A stretch of 64,000 bases of DNA from assembly GCA_965153355.1 (NCBI GenBank), contig OZ231128.1, positions 18,538,001-18,602,000 of the forward strand, written 5' to 3'. Source of the stretch: Flaccisagitta enflata. Taxonomy: Eukaryota; Chaetognatha; Sagittoidea; Aphragmophora. This document shows, piece after piece, positions 32,165 through 43,386 of this stretch. Position numbers and translations under genes: made by a program. The notes beneath the pieces are model-generated. The model had not been told where the DNA came from, ran no database searches, and was given only the letters and a program-made list of their open reading frames with translations. Numbering within the stretch: the stretch's first letter is position 1; the number at the start of each line of letters is the position of its first letter.

Positions 32165-32732
32165 ATTCTACGAGCGGATCATGTTGTGGGACTGTCTCAG
32201 GCTTCTATTGAAGTCAATATTGACTTTGAAATTCTACTTTTAGCTGGCCGCGCCTTACCTTCCATACACCCTACCCCTATAGAAAATCCAAAATTTAAAA
32301 GTTCTCAAATTCAAATTCTGACTGCAGAATTTGAATCTGCAGAAAAAACTGTTGAATGAAAGCGTTTTCCTTTTTTTGATATTCCAATTAGAAGGTGGTC
32401 AAAAGTGCTGTCAAATATCGCGAAACCTACCTTTCCTTTTAATTTCTTTGTAAAATCATTGAACTTACCTTTCTTTAAAATCTTTAGCGTGAATTTTGAA
32501 ATGATCCTGAAGGAATTTTGAAAAAAGAAAAGCACTTTCAAAAGACAGTTTTTCATGCAGATTTCAAATCTGCAGTCAAAATTTTGATTTGAACAATTTG
32601 AAATTTTTAGTTTCCTATTGACCCATTGGAAGTTCAAGGTAAGGTGCGGAAACCAAGATGTAAACTTTTAAAGCTGAAAATGATGACAATAGAAGCCCAA
32701 GACAGCTCCACAACATGAACTGCTCGTAGAAT
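32165..32732. mobile_element. Long foldback MITE
   Basis: The two halves are diverged inverted copies. ATTCTACGAGCGGATCATGT at the left end matches the complement of the right end, as do TGACTGCAG and GCGCCTTACCTT further in. Arms are about 220 bp around a centre near 32450. Weaker similarity may extend to about 32110 and 32830. No target duplication was identified. Confidence 0.7.
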
Positions 32733-33001
32733 TTCGATTTTTTTGGTTGTAGTCATTTCAGTACAGGCAAATAGTGGCCCAAAGACACCATGTACTCCGC
32801 ATCTAGGATTCTAGCAGAAAGGGAAGGTACCATGTCTCACTATTGAGTACGATGACAAATGATAAATGATGTCAATGATAATGAGGGTAGGTTTGCCGTG
32901 GGCCTAACACAGTAAAATTAAGTCGCTTTGTCTCAAAGAAGATATGACAAAGCGTCATTCCATGTCTCTCTGAAAAGAGGCAGTGCGTTTCCTCAGGAAT
33001 A

Positions 33002-33262
33002 TTTTTAGTCGCGTGCTACGCGACTCTACACCCCGCTTTGTCGGTCCGTCCGTCAGTCCGTCAGTCCGTCAGTCCGTTGCCAACGGCGTTGGTCGGTCTG
33101 TCCGTTGGTCCATCCGTCCGTCCGTCTGTCCATCACATTTTACTTTTTCGGCGTTAATGGGGGTTTTGGCCTTATTGCTCCTGCCCAAATATTCCACTGA
33201 CCTCAATTATGGCCCCTGCCCACCCGCAAGCGACTGGGGTAGCCGTGTATCCGGCCTTGTTC
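33002..33262 (+). mobile_element. Hairpin repeat, AGTCGCG subfamily, full copy
   Basis: Head AGTCGCGTGCTACGCGACT (33007-33025), CTACACCCCGCTTTGTCGG, GTCC/GTCA array, ACTTTTTCGGCG, GCTCCTGCCCAAAT, CCCCTGCCCACCCGCAAGCG (one mismatch to the head arm), tail GCCGTGTATCCGGCCTTGTT. Confidence 0.85.
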
Positions 33263-33287
33263 TTATCATTGACAATATTTACAATTA

Positions 33288-33520
33288 GGGGGCGTTTCTA
33301 GTAAGATACAATCGCATTCTTAACAGGCTACTCGGTCGCTCGCTATGGTCATTCGTTCGCACCGCTCACTCGCTCCGCTTTGTTATGCTCGCTTTGCTCA
33401 CTCGCTCTGTTCACAGGCTCGCTTACTCACTTTGCACAGTTTTTGAATATGCGTTTACACTGTGAATACATTCAACGGGAGAAAACGCGTTTTTGGTCGT
33501 CAGTAGGAGCACACCCTTAA
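33288..33520 (+). mobile_element. GCTCACTCGC repeat, copy 1
   Basis: GGGCGTTTCTAGTAAGATAC...CATTCTTAACAGGCTACTCG, then CGCTCACTCGCTCCGC-type degenerate repeats, then GCGTTTTTGGTCGTCAGTAG and GGAGCACACCC. The ends are roughly inverted (GGGCGTTTCTAG versus its complement in the better-preserved copy at 59587). The family is unrecognised. Confidence 0.6.
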
Positions 33521-33689
33521 TTAGATATGAATTAAGGCGTGTCCCGAGTTTGCCTCATTTGCTGTCTTTCAAGCCCCGATTTCGTCTTTCCTTCGTGTCT
33601 TTTTACGGACGTGCGTTGTCACGTTGTCACGACGGGCTCTGGCATTTCTCTCTATTTGCTTTTGCCGTGACTCCATATTAATCAATGCG

Positions 33690-34025
<336 letters not shown>

Positions 34026-35185
34026 ATGTACAATGTCTGTGCTTTTGTAGGTGTCCAGGTCAAATTGCGTGCGCATGCCTGTGTTTCTTCCTCATTGTCA
34101 CAAGTCTCATGAGAGAAGATCTCCATTTACGCTTTCAACTCGAATCGTTTTTGGTTAGACTTAGGGATGAATCTTTTCAAAAGGATGTTCAAAGCCATTT
34201 AGAACCGGAGGTTAACATGCTCGGCTACAATGGTAACATATAGAACCAAATTGAAGTTTTCCAGACTAGAAAATCAAATTAAAGGCAAAAGATAAGCTGA
34301 TGGATAAACTGAATTACAATTGGACTTACCAGCTTAAAGAGTTGCTTATACTAGCGACCGGTCACGACGCTCAGCCAGGTCGTGTAAAATAATCGTTGAA
34401 AAACGCGAACTTTCTGCGCCAAATATAGCTTGAATATGCGATAAAAAGTGTTGATTGTCGAGCCATGAGCTATTATCAATGCGAAATATGCTAAAGCATG
34501 TCAGATTACATCATATAGCATCAAGAAATCATAAAAAACCGGGAGAAAAATGGTTAACGTGATCCCAAGAAACTTTCAAATTGAGCTTCAACTTTGACAA
34601 AGTGGAAACGGATCTCATTATGCGTGTGTCTGCGAGGTTCAAATATATATGAAAGAAGAGACCAAGAAGGGCCTATATCTCAAATTTCATCAAAATCGGT
34701 CTATGCGCTCACCTTCTACCATGCGTGCATTTGTTAAGTTTGTTTCAGTAAAAATGGCTGCTTCGCGGTGGTTGATTTTCTTGTGCGCAAAAAGGTTTAC
34801 GCGCTGTAGCCGATTGAGTAAATCAAGCAAAAAACTAAATAGTTCATAATTTGTTTTCTTTTTCAACAATATATATAAAGCAGCATATCGTTTGAAAGCT
34901 CATGACATGATGAACATGATTATGTGTATATATTAAGTCGAATTTTAAAAATTAATGATTAATGTTAAAATAATCAATTTCTTGATGTTAAGCTTGCATG
35001 GTCGGATCTGCATTGGAATTCCTAAAAAGTATTACACTATCGTAAACGCAAGGACATAGTGCTAACACCATCAAGAAATTATCTTGATGCGCCTTATTTA
35101 GTATGAATTAACTATGATTCAAAAATCATAAAAAAGAAAAAAAATCCCTCCTTCGATTATATTACAAATTTTAAGGCCTCTTATA
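34026..35185. other. AT-rich, no gene seen
   Basis: Unique AT-rich sequence. A small inverted pair, AATTTCTTGATG / CATCAAGAAATT, lies at about 34978 and 35068. Frames of 60-70 codons have no recognisable domain. Confidence 0.4.
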
Positions 35186-35189
35186 TTCA

Positions 35190-35345
35190 AACTACGGACA
35201 TGTGACTCTAAAGGCCACTTCTTGTCAATCCATTGGTCACTGGTTCATCAATTTTCCGTCCGTCTGTCTATCCATCTATGCGTCTGCATTTCTCGGCTGT
35301 TTCTGGCCCGAATGAGATCATATACTGGGTCTGTTTCTATCATCA
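35190..35345 (+). mobile_element. Degenerate hairpin repeat, AGATGCG-like
   Basis: CGGACATGTGACTCTAAAGG, a short GTCC-like array and GCATTTCTCGGCTGTTTCTG parallel the copy at 5756-5945, but the hairpin is destroyed. Confidence 0.45.
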
Positions 35346-35446
35346 ACAAGAATCTCAAGTGATTTCGTGAAACTCGTTTTCAGCGTAAACACATATTTAT
35401 GAATTTCAACTGTCCCCACAAGGAAGTGAGCAAAGTGAGTGAGATA

Positions 35447-36056
35447 CAGTGGGGTTTGTGGAATAACAGCCTAAACTGGAGGAAGGTATTTAAGTGTCTT
35501 AATTTCATTTGACAAAGTTGATATTTGAAATTTAGGTTGTTCACTTCATGCTTTTGTCCCTGAATTTTTTGGGTGCTATGGAAACCAAAAAAATTTTTTT
35601 TTCAAACATTTATAACCACTAAAATATCAATATTTTGAGAAATATTATCAGGGAACATTGTTCAAAATCAAATTTGCTACAACTTACATACCCACAGTAT
35701 GTCCCGTAAGAATATTGCTTGTTTAGCCGTTGCTAGGGAGCATCATTTAGCGGTTGCTAGGTGTGATGCCCCCCTAGCAATGGCCAAACGAGCAATATTC
35801 TTACAGAACATACTATGGAAAAGTTGTAGCAAATTCAATTTTGAACAATGTTCCCTAACAATATTTCTCAAAATATTGATATTTTAGTGGTTATAAATGT
35901 TTGAAAAAATAATTTTGGTTTCCATAGCAACAAAAAAACTCAGGGACAAAAGCATCGAGTGAACAATTTAAATTTCAAATATCAAGTTTGTCAAATGAAA
36001 TTAAGACACTTAAATACCTTCCTCCAGTTTAGGCTGTTATTCCACGAACTCCACTG
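35447..36056. mobile_element. Foldback Tc1/mariner-like MITE
   Basis: TA at 35445-35446 and 36057-36058 flanks a 610-bp near-palindrome with arms of about 300 bp. The left end CAGTGGGGTTTGTGGAATAA matches the complement of the right end. CATTTATAACCACTAAAATA is an exact inverted match. The centre lies near 35750. It is inserted in a minus-strand GCTCACTCGC repeat. Confidence 0.85.
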
Positions 36057-36058
36057 TA

Positions 36059-36148
36059 GCTTGTGAATGAAGCGAGCAAGTGAAGCGAGCGTACGGAGCG
36101 GAGCGCTGCGGAACAAGTGAGGGAAAAAATGTAGCGAGCGACCGTTAA
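36059..36148 (-). mobile_element. GCTCACTCGC repeat split by the MITE
   Basis: GAAGCGAGCAAGTGAAGCGA on this side and GTGAGCAAAGTGAGTGAGAT (35427-35446) on the other are parts of one reverse-oriented copy separated by the foldback MITE. Confidence 0.6.
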
Positions 36149-36149
36149 C

Positions 36150-36343
36150 ATGGCTGGATACATGGCCACCCCAGTTGCTTGCGGGTGGGCAGGGGCAGTG
36201 ATGGAGGATATCAGTGATGCATTTGGGCGGGAGCAGTGAGCCCAAAAAGCTCAAAAACGCCGAAAAAGTAAAAGGGGGACTGACCAACCAACAGACAGAC
36301 AAAAGAAACGGAGTGTAGAATGCGAAGCAAGTGACTACAAACG
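36150..36343 (-). mobile_element. Degenerate AGTCGCG hairpin repeat
   Basis: CATGGCTGGATACATGGCCA and CCAGTTGCTTGCGGGTGGGC mark the tail end. The head (AGTCACTTGCTTCGCATT on the minus strand) has lost its pairing. Confidence 0.65.
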
Positions 36344-36360
36344 CGATTGTCACGAGTAGA

Positions 36361-36592
36361 AACAAGTGACGCGGGGTCACAATATTGTTGCGGACGGGTG
36401 GACAGGGGCATCCAACCCAGATTCACACATCAACTCCCACCCCACACACAAACATACACAAAAAGTATCCAAAATGCTCATTTTTTCCACTTTTTGACTC
36501 AACCATTACGGACGGATGGACGGACAAACATGGACCAACAGACGGACATATGGAGGAAGCCTCTTATAGAGCTGCGTGTCCGCAACTAAACA
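36361..36592 (-). mobile_element. AGTTGCG hairpin repeat, full copy
   Basis: Minus strand: head AGTTGCGGACACGCAGCT, CTATAAGAGGCTTCC, GTCC array, internal GTCCGCAACAATATTG, tail GTGAC-CCCGC-GTCAC + TTGTT. It lies 17 bp from the preceding copy in the same orientation. Confidence 0.75.
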
Positions 36593-36639
36593 GACTAACT
36601 AAAATAAATAATCGAGAAATGTTTTTGTACTCTGTCATT

Positions 36640-36752
36640 TCATTTGTCTGATCGTCCATCTGTCTCTCTATTTATGTCACATGGTTCGCACCAAATTCAA
36701 TACACGCGAAGACACAGTCCGGACGCTCCCTTGCCCAGTCGGGCTTGTTTTT
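36640..36752 (+). mobile_element. 3' part of AGATGCG-type repeat
   Basis: CACAGTCCGGACGCTCCCTT then the perfect tail hairpin GCCC-AGTC-GGGC + TTGTT, as at 5756-6090. Confidence 0.55.
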
Positions 36753-36769
36753 CTTCGTAACTGATTTCC

Positions 36770-36985
36770 TTTTTAGTTGCAACTCTATGAGAGGCTTTGT
36801 CCGTCCATCCGTTGGTCACGCTCCACTTGTCACGCTCAAATTGAAAATGCGAAAGACGCTTCTGTTGGTATTGTTTGTGTGTGAGGGTGTTGGAAGGGCG
36901 TTGGGGGTGTGGTTGGGGTGAGGTATGGGGGTGGGATGCCCCTGCCCACCCGTCCGCAACGACATTGTGACCCCGCGTTCACTTG
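36770..36985 (+). mobile_element. AGTTGCG hairpin repeat with collapsed head
   Basis: The head reads TTTTTAGTTGCAACTCTATG: the 8 bases GGACACGC of the normal head are missing, leaving a 10-bp perfect palindrome. The rest (GTCC array, GATGCCCCTGCCCACCCG, GTCCGCAACGACATTG, tail GTGAC...GTTCAC) is intact. Confidence 0.75.
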
Positions 36986-37258
36986 TTCACAAAAGTCACA
37001 ATCATCAAGAGCAGATTGCGCATAGCTACATATTTGTACTTCTCTATCTTTGTCTCAACTCCCTACGTTAATTGTAGCAGTGATGGCGTACTCGCTGTTT
37101 TTTACTGTTCTTGTAAGCGTAAGCATTTACATAATTTCTGTGTACTCTAGAGTAGCGTGTCCGTGACTAAAAACAAATAGTAAATAAAACTTCGTATCTA
37201 TGGAAGAGGAAAAATTCCCTTGAATCCGGCCTAGTTTCTTTTACGCACAGACACCACG

Positions 37259-37264
<6 letters not shown>
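36986..37264. other. No gene; isolated head fragment
   Basis: Unique sequence. At 37148-37172 a minus-strand head fragment (TTTTTAGTCACGGACACGCT) stands alone. Confidence 0.4.
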
Positions 37265-37266
<2 letters not shown>

Positions 37267-37347
<81 letters not shown>

Positions 37348-37364
37348 AGTGTTTGTTGTGAGTT

Positions 37365-37418
<54 letters not shown>
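37267..37418. repeat. (CA)n and (CT)n tracts
   Basis: (CA)n at 37267-37344 and (CT)n at 37366-37418. Confidence 0.95.
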
Positions 37419-37419
<1 letters not shown>

Positions 37420-37514
37420 CAATCAGAATCCAGTCTATTCACTGTAGCGGTATAATAACAATGGCAAAATAAAAAAGGAGACAACTTGTTTTACTTATTT
37501 GTGCTGCACTGAAG

Positions 37515-37990
37515 CTTTAAACTATAAAAAAATCAGTGACCGTTTGAAAGCTCTGCAAAAGATCTTTCAAACGAGACGTTGCTGGTTATTCTAGCTTTAT
37601 TCGTTTAGAAATGGCACAAGAATGAATAAAAACATTGCCATATTCAGTTTTGGGATTCAAATGAATTAAAAAGGTTTTGAAAAAAAGTAGTTAACTTTGA
37701 CGAGCTCTAACTCTTAAACTGTTTGAGTTACAAATCTGGGATTGGTCTTGAATGAAAGAAAATTCAAAAAACTTTGAAAAAACGTTTAAAAAAAAAGTTC
37801 AAAAAGAATTTTTCTCTATTTCTTTTATGAACAAACCTTTTTCAATGTGGTTTTTACACTCTTGACCATCTGTTTATTCTTACGTCATTTCTAAACAAAA
37901 AAAGCTACAACAGCCAGCATGGTCTCATTTAGAAGATCTTTTGAAAAATTTTAAAACAGTCATAGATTTTGCTATGTTTTTCTCATTTGA
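37515..37990. mobile_element. Diverged foldback element
   Basis: CAAAAGATCTTTCAAACGAG...GTTTAGAAATGGCACAAGAA at 37555-37625 is an inverted, diverged copy of 37880-37950. Arms are about 140 bp and the spacer is AT-rich. No target duplication was found. Confidence 0.6.
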
Positions 37991-38091
37991 TGAATGTGAA
38001 ACATTGAAAAACATTTCGTCTCTTTTTTTATTTTGCCACTGTTATTGACGATGACAGTAGTAATGACGACTTTGTTGATGACAAAGACGAC

Positions 38092-38202
<111 letters not shown>

Positions 38203-38508
38203 GGGAAAAAGAACAGTTATAACGTTTCATCTAGGAAAATCACGGAAGAGTTTTGGTTATGAAGTGTGAAAAAATTCAACCAATGATTTGTGTTCTCGTT
38301 CTTGTTGGCTTTATCAGACTTGGCGGGCCCCCCCCCCCCCCCCAAAAGAAAAAAAAATAGAAATATTGGCAAATAATTTAATAGTGACTAGCAATAAAAT
38401 TCTTCTCGAAAAAACGCATATCATTCCATTGTGCAACAGTCGCGTGCTCTGTGACACAACTACTTACAAACATACTCCTTACTTTCCTATCTTCCTCCCT
38501 CCCTGCCT
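38203..38508. other. No gene seen; poly-C run
   Basis: Unique sequence with poly-C at 38326-38343. Confidence 0.4.
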
Positions 38509-38509
38509 T

Positions 38510-38708
38510 TCTAGTCGCGTGCATGCGACTCTATAATCTGCTAAGTTGGTCAGTCTGTCTGTCCGTCCTTCCCTGTTTGCTTTTTTTGGCGTTTACAAGT
38601 GATTGTGCAATACTGCTCCTGCCCAAATGCTTGAGTTGGCCTTTTTTTATCACTGCCCCTGCTCGCGTAAACGTGACTTCCGTAGCTGTGTATCTGGCCT
38701 TGTTTCCT
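38510..38708 (+). mobile_element. AGTCGCG hairpin repeat
   Basis: Head AGTCGCGTGCATGCGACT (38513-38530), CTATAATCTGC, GTCTGTCC array, CTGCTCCTGCCCAAATGC, internal CGTAAACGTGACTTCCGTAG (decayed), tail TGTGTATCTGGCCTTGTTTC. Confidence 0.75.
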
Positions 38709-38814
38709 TCCTGTCTACCACCTTCTTTCCTCCCTTCTTACTTTCCGTATTTTCTTTTGAAACAAATTTTTTTCACCTAAAAGTAATCAAAAAAGTCTGA
38801 ATTTTAAAAGTGGC

Positions 38815-38918
38815 TGACAGACGGAAATACGATGGACAGATGGAAGTGTGACTGACAGACGGACCATCCAACCTACTGACTGAGCAACGCGTAGAGCCGT
38901 GTGCACATGCCTAAAAAT
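38815..38918 (-). mobile_element. Truncated hairpin repeat
   Basis: Head on the minus strand, TTTTTAGGCATGTGCACACG, then GCTCTACGCGTTGCTCAG and a GTCC array. Tail absent. Confidence 0.5.
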
Positions 38919-38991
38919 CATGTGACGTCACTACACATACAGCAAAACTGCAAACTAAAACGCAACTAGCGTCGATCAAATTTGATTCTGC

Positions 38992-39266
38992 TTAGTTGGT
39001 TTTCCAACCCGTCCGTTGGTCTGTCAGTCCTTCAGTCCATCAGTCTGTCGGTAAATCCGTCCATTGGTCCGTCACACTTTTAGTCGCGTACTACGCAACT
39101 CTACACCCCGCTTTGTTGAACCGTCAGTCTGTCCGTCCATCACACTTTACTTTTATTGGGGTTTTGTGGTCTTTGGCCTCACAGCACTTTCCCAAATTAT
39201 CAAGTGACGTCAAAAATGGTCCCTGCCCGCCCGCACGCGACTGGGTAGCCGTGTATCCTGCCTTCC
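38992..39266 (+). mobile_element. AGTCGCG repeat inserted in an older fragment
   Basis: A headless GTCC/GTCA array (38992-39076) is followed by a second copy. Its head AGTCGCGTACTACGCAACT (39082-39100) has one arm changed, and it continues CTACACCCCGCTTTGTTG to GCACGCGACTGGGTAGCCGT and TATCC. Confidence 0.65.
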
Positions 39267-40110
39267 TTGAATTGCAAGCAGTCTATGATGAATTCAATAC
39301 AATTTTACAGGACCCTACCGATGCTTTATGAATTAAAAAACAGTTTGAACACTAGACGCAGTTTCACACATAGAAATTCGGATTTTTCCCATTTTGACTA
39401 AGTTTTGACCTGTATTAGGCCCAATTTGATGTTGAATTAAATAGAAAATTCTCGAGCACAATGTGGTTTCGTTTGATCTCAGTTGGTCAATTTATATAAG
39501 CCAAAAAAAATCAACCAAGCAATGCTTAAATACTTGGAAATGCAGTATTTGTCCATTTTTGCTTAGTTTTCACTGGTTTTTAGGTATATCTGATCCAGTT
39601 TTTTGTGAGAAACTGCTCTCGGTACCGTACTTTCTCTAGCGGTGGTCATGTTCCAGCAGTTGGCTGACAAAATTGCAACTAATCATCGATTGTGTAATGA
39701 AAATTGCAATATTTGCCCCTTTTGAATGTTTTACATTTCATTTTTTGCCTTAAGAAAGAAATAACTTTAGAACGGTTGGACGAATATTCCCGCCAAAGGT
39801 ACCAGTCGATTTGTCTGAAAAAACTCTTCATTTTGGTCACCAATTTTTTATGTTTATCCTAAAAAATGTATGAGATATGGCCTAAAACGTGAAGACATGT
39901 CATCAACGATTATTCTGAGGCAAATCTAGCATCATTTTTGCAGGCCTATTGTGCTCAAAAGTGCAATCTGAAAGTAGCGATCGACCTAAATCATCTTATT
40001 AAGTGTGTTTAAGTGTGAATTGACCAAAAAATAGATGATAATCATGATATCTAAATTAGGTGTCCCCTTACTACTTATACGCGAAAAACAGACAATTTCT
40101 GATTGATGTT
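39267..40110. other. AT-rich unique sequence, no gene seen
   Basis: No open frame or repeat that I recognise. It may be the interior of a decayed transposon. Confidence 0.4.
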
Positions 40111-40111
40111 C

Positions 40112-40264
40112 GTTTTTAGTCGCGGACACGCGACTCTACACCTTGCCGTGTCGGTCGGTCGGTCCGTCCGTCCCGTAACGTTTTTAAATTCCGAGCAGTT
40201 TTTGCACTACTGCTCCTGCCCGACCGTCCGCGACTCTATTGCCGTGTATCCGGCTTTGTTTTTC
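40112..40264 (+). mobile_element. Hairpin repeat, AGTCGCGGAC variant, full copy
   Basis: Head AGTCGCGGACACGCGACT (40118-40135), CTACACCTTGCCGTGTCGG, short array, AATTCCGAGCAGTTTTTGCA, CTGCTCCTGCCC, internal GTCCGCGACTCTATTG (complement of arm and loop), tail GCCGTGTATCCGGCTTTGTT. Confidence 0.8.
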
Positions 40265-40796
40265 TTAGAAAGGGTATTTCTCTCCCTGTCCAGCGCCATT
40301 GCCAGAGCCCACCCGGCACCCGCCCGCAAATGGTATTGCCTGTTTAAGCGTTCATCCGGCTTTTTCAAAAATGCTGTTCATGAATCGAATGCATCCAAGG
40401 ACAATTTGCAATACTCTTGTCACATCCGGCACCAGCTACTCACCAATCTGAAAGACGAAATCTAAGTTGAATCAATTCAAACAAATTCATGCCATCTAAT
40501 TGCAAAAGAGTGCTGCCGCAGGTCTCCTCTCCTTTCCTTTTTAGGTTGGCTAAAGAATTAGGCAACGATTTTTCACCTCCTTTGACTCCGACATTCAATC
40601 AGACTTTTCTTTCTCTTCTTTTTCGTTTTCTTCCTCATTTTCTTCTTAGACTCTTCTTTTACCCTCTTCTTCTTAACTTTTCCTCTACACTGCACCTGAA
40701 CTATAAGTATCTCTTCTTCGTTTTCCCTCATTTCGTTCTTCTTGATCTCATTTCCCTCTTTTTCTTTTTCCCTTTCTTTTTCTCCCCCTCTTCTTC
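40265..40796. other. No gene seen
   Basis: A short open stretch (to 40465) and pyrimidine-rich DNA. Nothing recognisable. Confidence 0.35.
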
Positions 40797-40948
40797 TTTT
40801 TAGTCGCGGACACGCGACTCTACACCTTGCCGTGTCGTCGTCGGTAGATCGGTCGGTAGGTCACATTTTTGAATTCCGAGCGGTTTTCGCATTACTGCTC
40901 CTGCCCAACCGTCCGCGACTGGATTGCCATGTATCCGGCCTAGTTCTT
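40797..40948 (+). mobile_element. Hairpin repeat, AGTCGCGGAC variant, full copy
   Basis: Head AGTCGCGGACACGCGACT (40802-40819), as at 40118. Internal GTCCGCGACTGGATTGCC and tail TGTATCCGGCCTAGTTC. Its terminal T-run is directly the leader of the next copy. Confidence 0.8.
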
Positions 40949-41157
40949 TTTAGTTGCGGACACGCAACTGTATAAGAGGCTTTGTCCGTCCGTCCGTCCG
41001 TTGGTCCATCCGGGGTCATCGAGTTGAGAAGTGGAAAAACAAGCGTTTTAGATACTTTTTGTGTATGCATGAGTCTTGTAGTTGGTTTGGGGTGTGGACG
41101 GGAGTTGGATGCCCCTGCCCACCCATCCGCAACGATATTGTGACCCCGCGTCACTTT
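40949..41157 (+). mobile_element. AGTTGCG hairpin repeat, full copy
   Basis: Head AGTTGCGGACACGCAACT (40952-40969), GTATAAGAGGCTTTGTCC, GTCC array, CGAGTTGAGAAGTGG, internal ATCCGCAACGATATTG, tail GTGAC-CCCGC-GTCAC. Abuts the preceding copy head to tail. Confidence 0.85.
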
Positions 41158-41310
41158 TTCTTTTTCTTTTTCTTTTTCTTTTTCTTTTTCTTTTTCTTTT
41201 TCTCCTTTTTCTTCTCCTTCTTCTTCATCTTCTTTTTTCTTTTTCTTTTTTTTTCTTCTTCTCCTTCTTCATCTTTTTTTTCCTTTTTCCTTTTTCTCCT
41301 TCTTTTGCCT
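41158..41310. repeat. (CTTTTT)n tract
   Basis: TTTTTC and TTC units beginning at the T-rich tail of the hairpin repeat. Confidence 0.9.
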
Positions 41311-41740
41311 CAATCCTGTGTCAATCCCTGCTTTCACGAATTTTATTTTACGCGCTCCCTGTTTCTCGAATCTCCTCTCCATTCCTTTCTTGCCTTCATC
41401 TCCTCCCTCTTGCTCTTTTTGTAATCGATCGTCTTTTCATCAGCCCGATGGCGATGCACAAATTGCTTTCTTAGCAAAGCTCCATTTCGTTTTGAAAAGG
41501 CTAAATCAATCATTTCCTCATTTTATTGAGTTGTTACGAGGAAGGAAACACAACCTTGCATGCAGACTAATTTGGGCAGATCATCTCAGTAAAGGGAACA
41601 TGAAAAACATGACAATTTCACTCTCTGGAGCAAAAACAGGCATACACTCTAGAAAAACCCAAGAACGCGACTTTGTGACAGACTGACTGGGCCACAGAGT
41701 CGGCGGCACATGCGCACACACCCCTAGATGCGATTAGTCA
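41311..41740. other. Open frame fragment, not recognised
   Basis: A plus-strand frame to 41686 encodes about 80 non-repetitive residues at its end (ALLRGRKHNL-like basic section, stop after RDFVTD). No domain is recognised. It is too short to call. Confidence 0.2.
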
Positions 41741-41754
41741 TGTCTCTCTCTTTC

Positions 41755-42480
<726 letters not shown>

Positions 42481-42489
42481 GAAAAGTGG

Positions 42490-42800
42490 CGAAGCGATTT
42501 GTTGACCCGTTTAATCAAATAACTTCATAAGCGAGGAACATTTCAGTATGAAATCGCGTCAAACGATTTGTTGACCCATGACCCGTTTGATTAGATAAAA
42601 ACTTCATTAGTGAGGAACATTTCAGTATGAAATCGCGTCAAACGATTTGTTGACCCCATGACCCGTTTTATTGAATAACAACTTCATAGGCGAGGAACAT
42701 TTCATTATGAAATGGCGTCAAATGATTTGTTGACCCATGACCCGTTAAATCAAATAACAACTTCATTAGCAAGGCCCATTTCAGTATGAAATCGCGTCAT
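42490..42800. repeat. About 78-bp tandem repeat
   Basis: Four diverged copies of a unit containing GATTTGTTGACCCATGACCC and GAGGAACATTTCAGTATGAA, immediately downstream of the minus-strand gene's stop codon. Confidence 0.8.
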
Positions 42801-42821
42801 CTTTGCCAAATGATAAGCTCT

Positions 42822-43014
42822 TCAAAATTGGCCACAGGCCATGTATCGAATTGTGAATTCTAAGACACCTTTGTGGATTTTAAGGTAGGCGTCCAAGCTA
42901 AATTTAGCATTCTGCACCCACAAGTTGTCTAGCCAAAACGGAGTAGCGTAATCTTCATTAGGATTCCAGGCCGAGACGACGCTGAATGTTACTTGTGGTG
43001 GCGATCTGAATTTC
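42822..43014 (-). CDS. Secreted C1q-like protein, putative last exon
   Basis: The acceptor CACTTAACAG precedes 43014. The exon enters in phase 2 and reads KFRSPPQVTFSVVSAW, then FWLDNLWVQNAKFSLD and KGVLEFTIRYM, stopping at 42822. The order (V-x-FS-V, hydrophobic D-x-L-V-x-N, F-x-x-D, GV-x-x-F) fits the first strands of a C1q globular domain. Only about 57 residues are present against the usual 130 or so. So the domain is truncated, further exons exist (a donor AAAG|GTGTCT lies at 42866), or the C1q call is wrong. Together with exons 43387-43654 and 44484-44583 the coding length is exactly 561 nt (186 residues plus stop). Confidence 0.4.
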
Positions 43015-43386
43015 CTGTTAAGTGTGGACCAGAACAGAATTTGTCAAAAGCGATTTGATGCATGATGAACGTGTTTTTTTAAAAGCAGTTAAAATGAGGT
43101 GCTGAAACACGGCCAATTCGTTTTCTGACCGTTTTCTCCCTAAGACTCTTAGTAAGAGGAAAAGAATAGCAAAAATATGAACTTGCCGCACCTGCCAAAA
43201 TTGACGCTGAGAGGAGTTTTTTTCCAACCCTCATTTTGCTTGAATTTGCGGTTGTACATTCCGGCTATGCAATGCAGCGCATCTGGGAAAACGTAATTAT
43301 CTCAAACATGTGCACATAAAACGAAAAAAAAAGAGTGATGAAAAACTGATGATGTATCATTGGCATCAGTTTTAAATGTTTTGTAC

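Noticed and set aside
40268-40465. Open stretch after a hairpin repeat ending LLTNLKDEI
   Set aside because: No recognisable domain, preceded by repeat tail; could be a chance frame or a retroelement scrap.
43193-43206. Possible 15-nt microexon between the C1q-like exons
   Set aside because: Phase would fit one donor choice, but the direct 43387-to-43014 junction also fits and gives a simpler complete frame.
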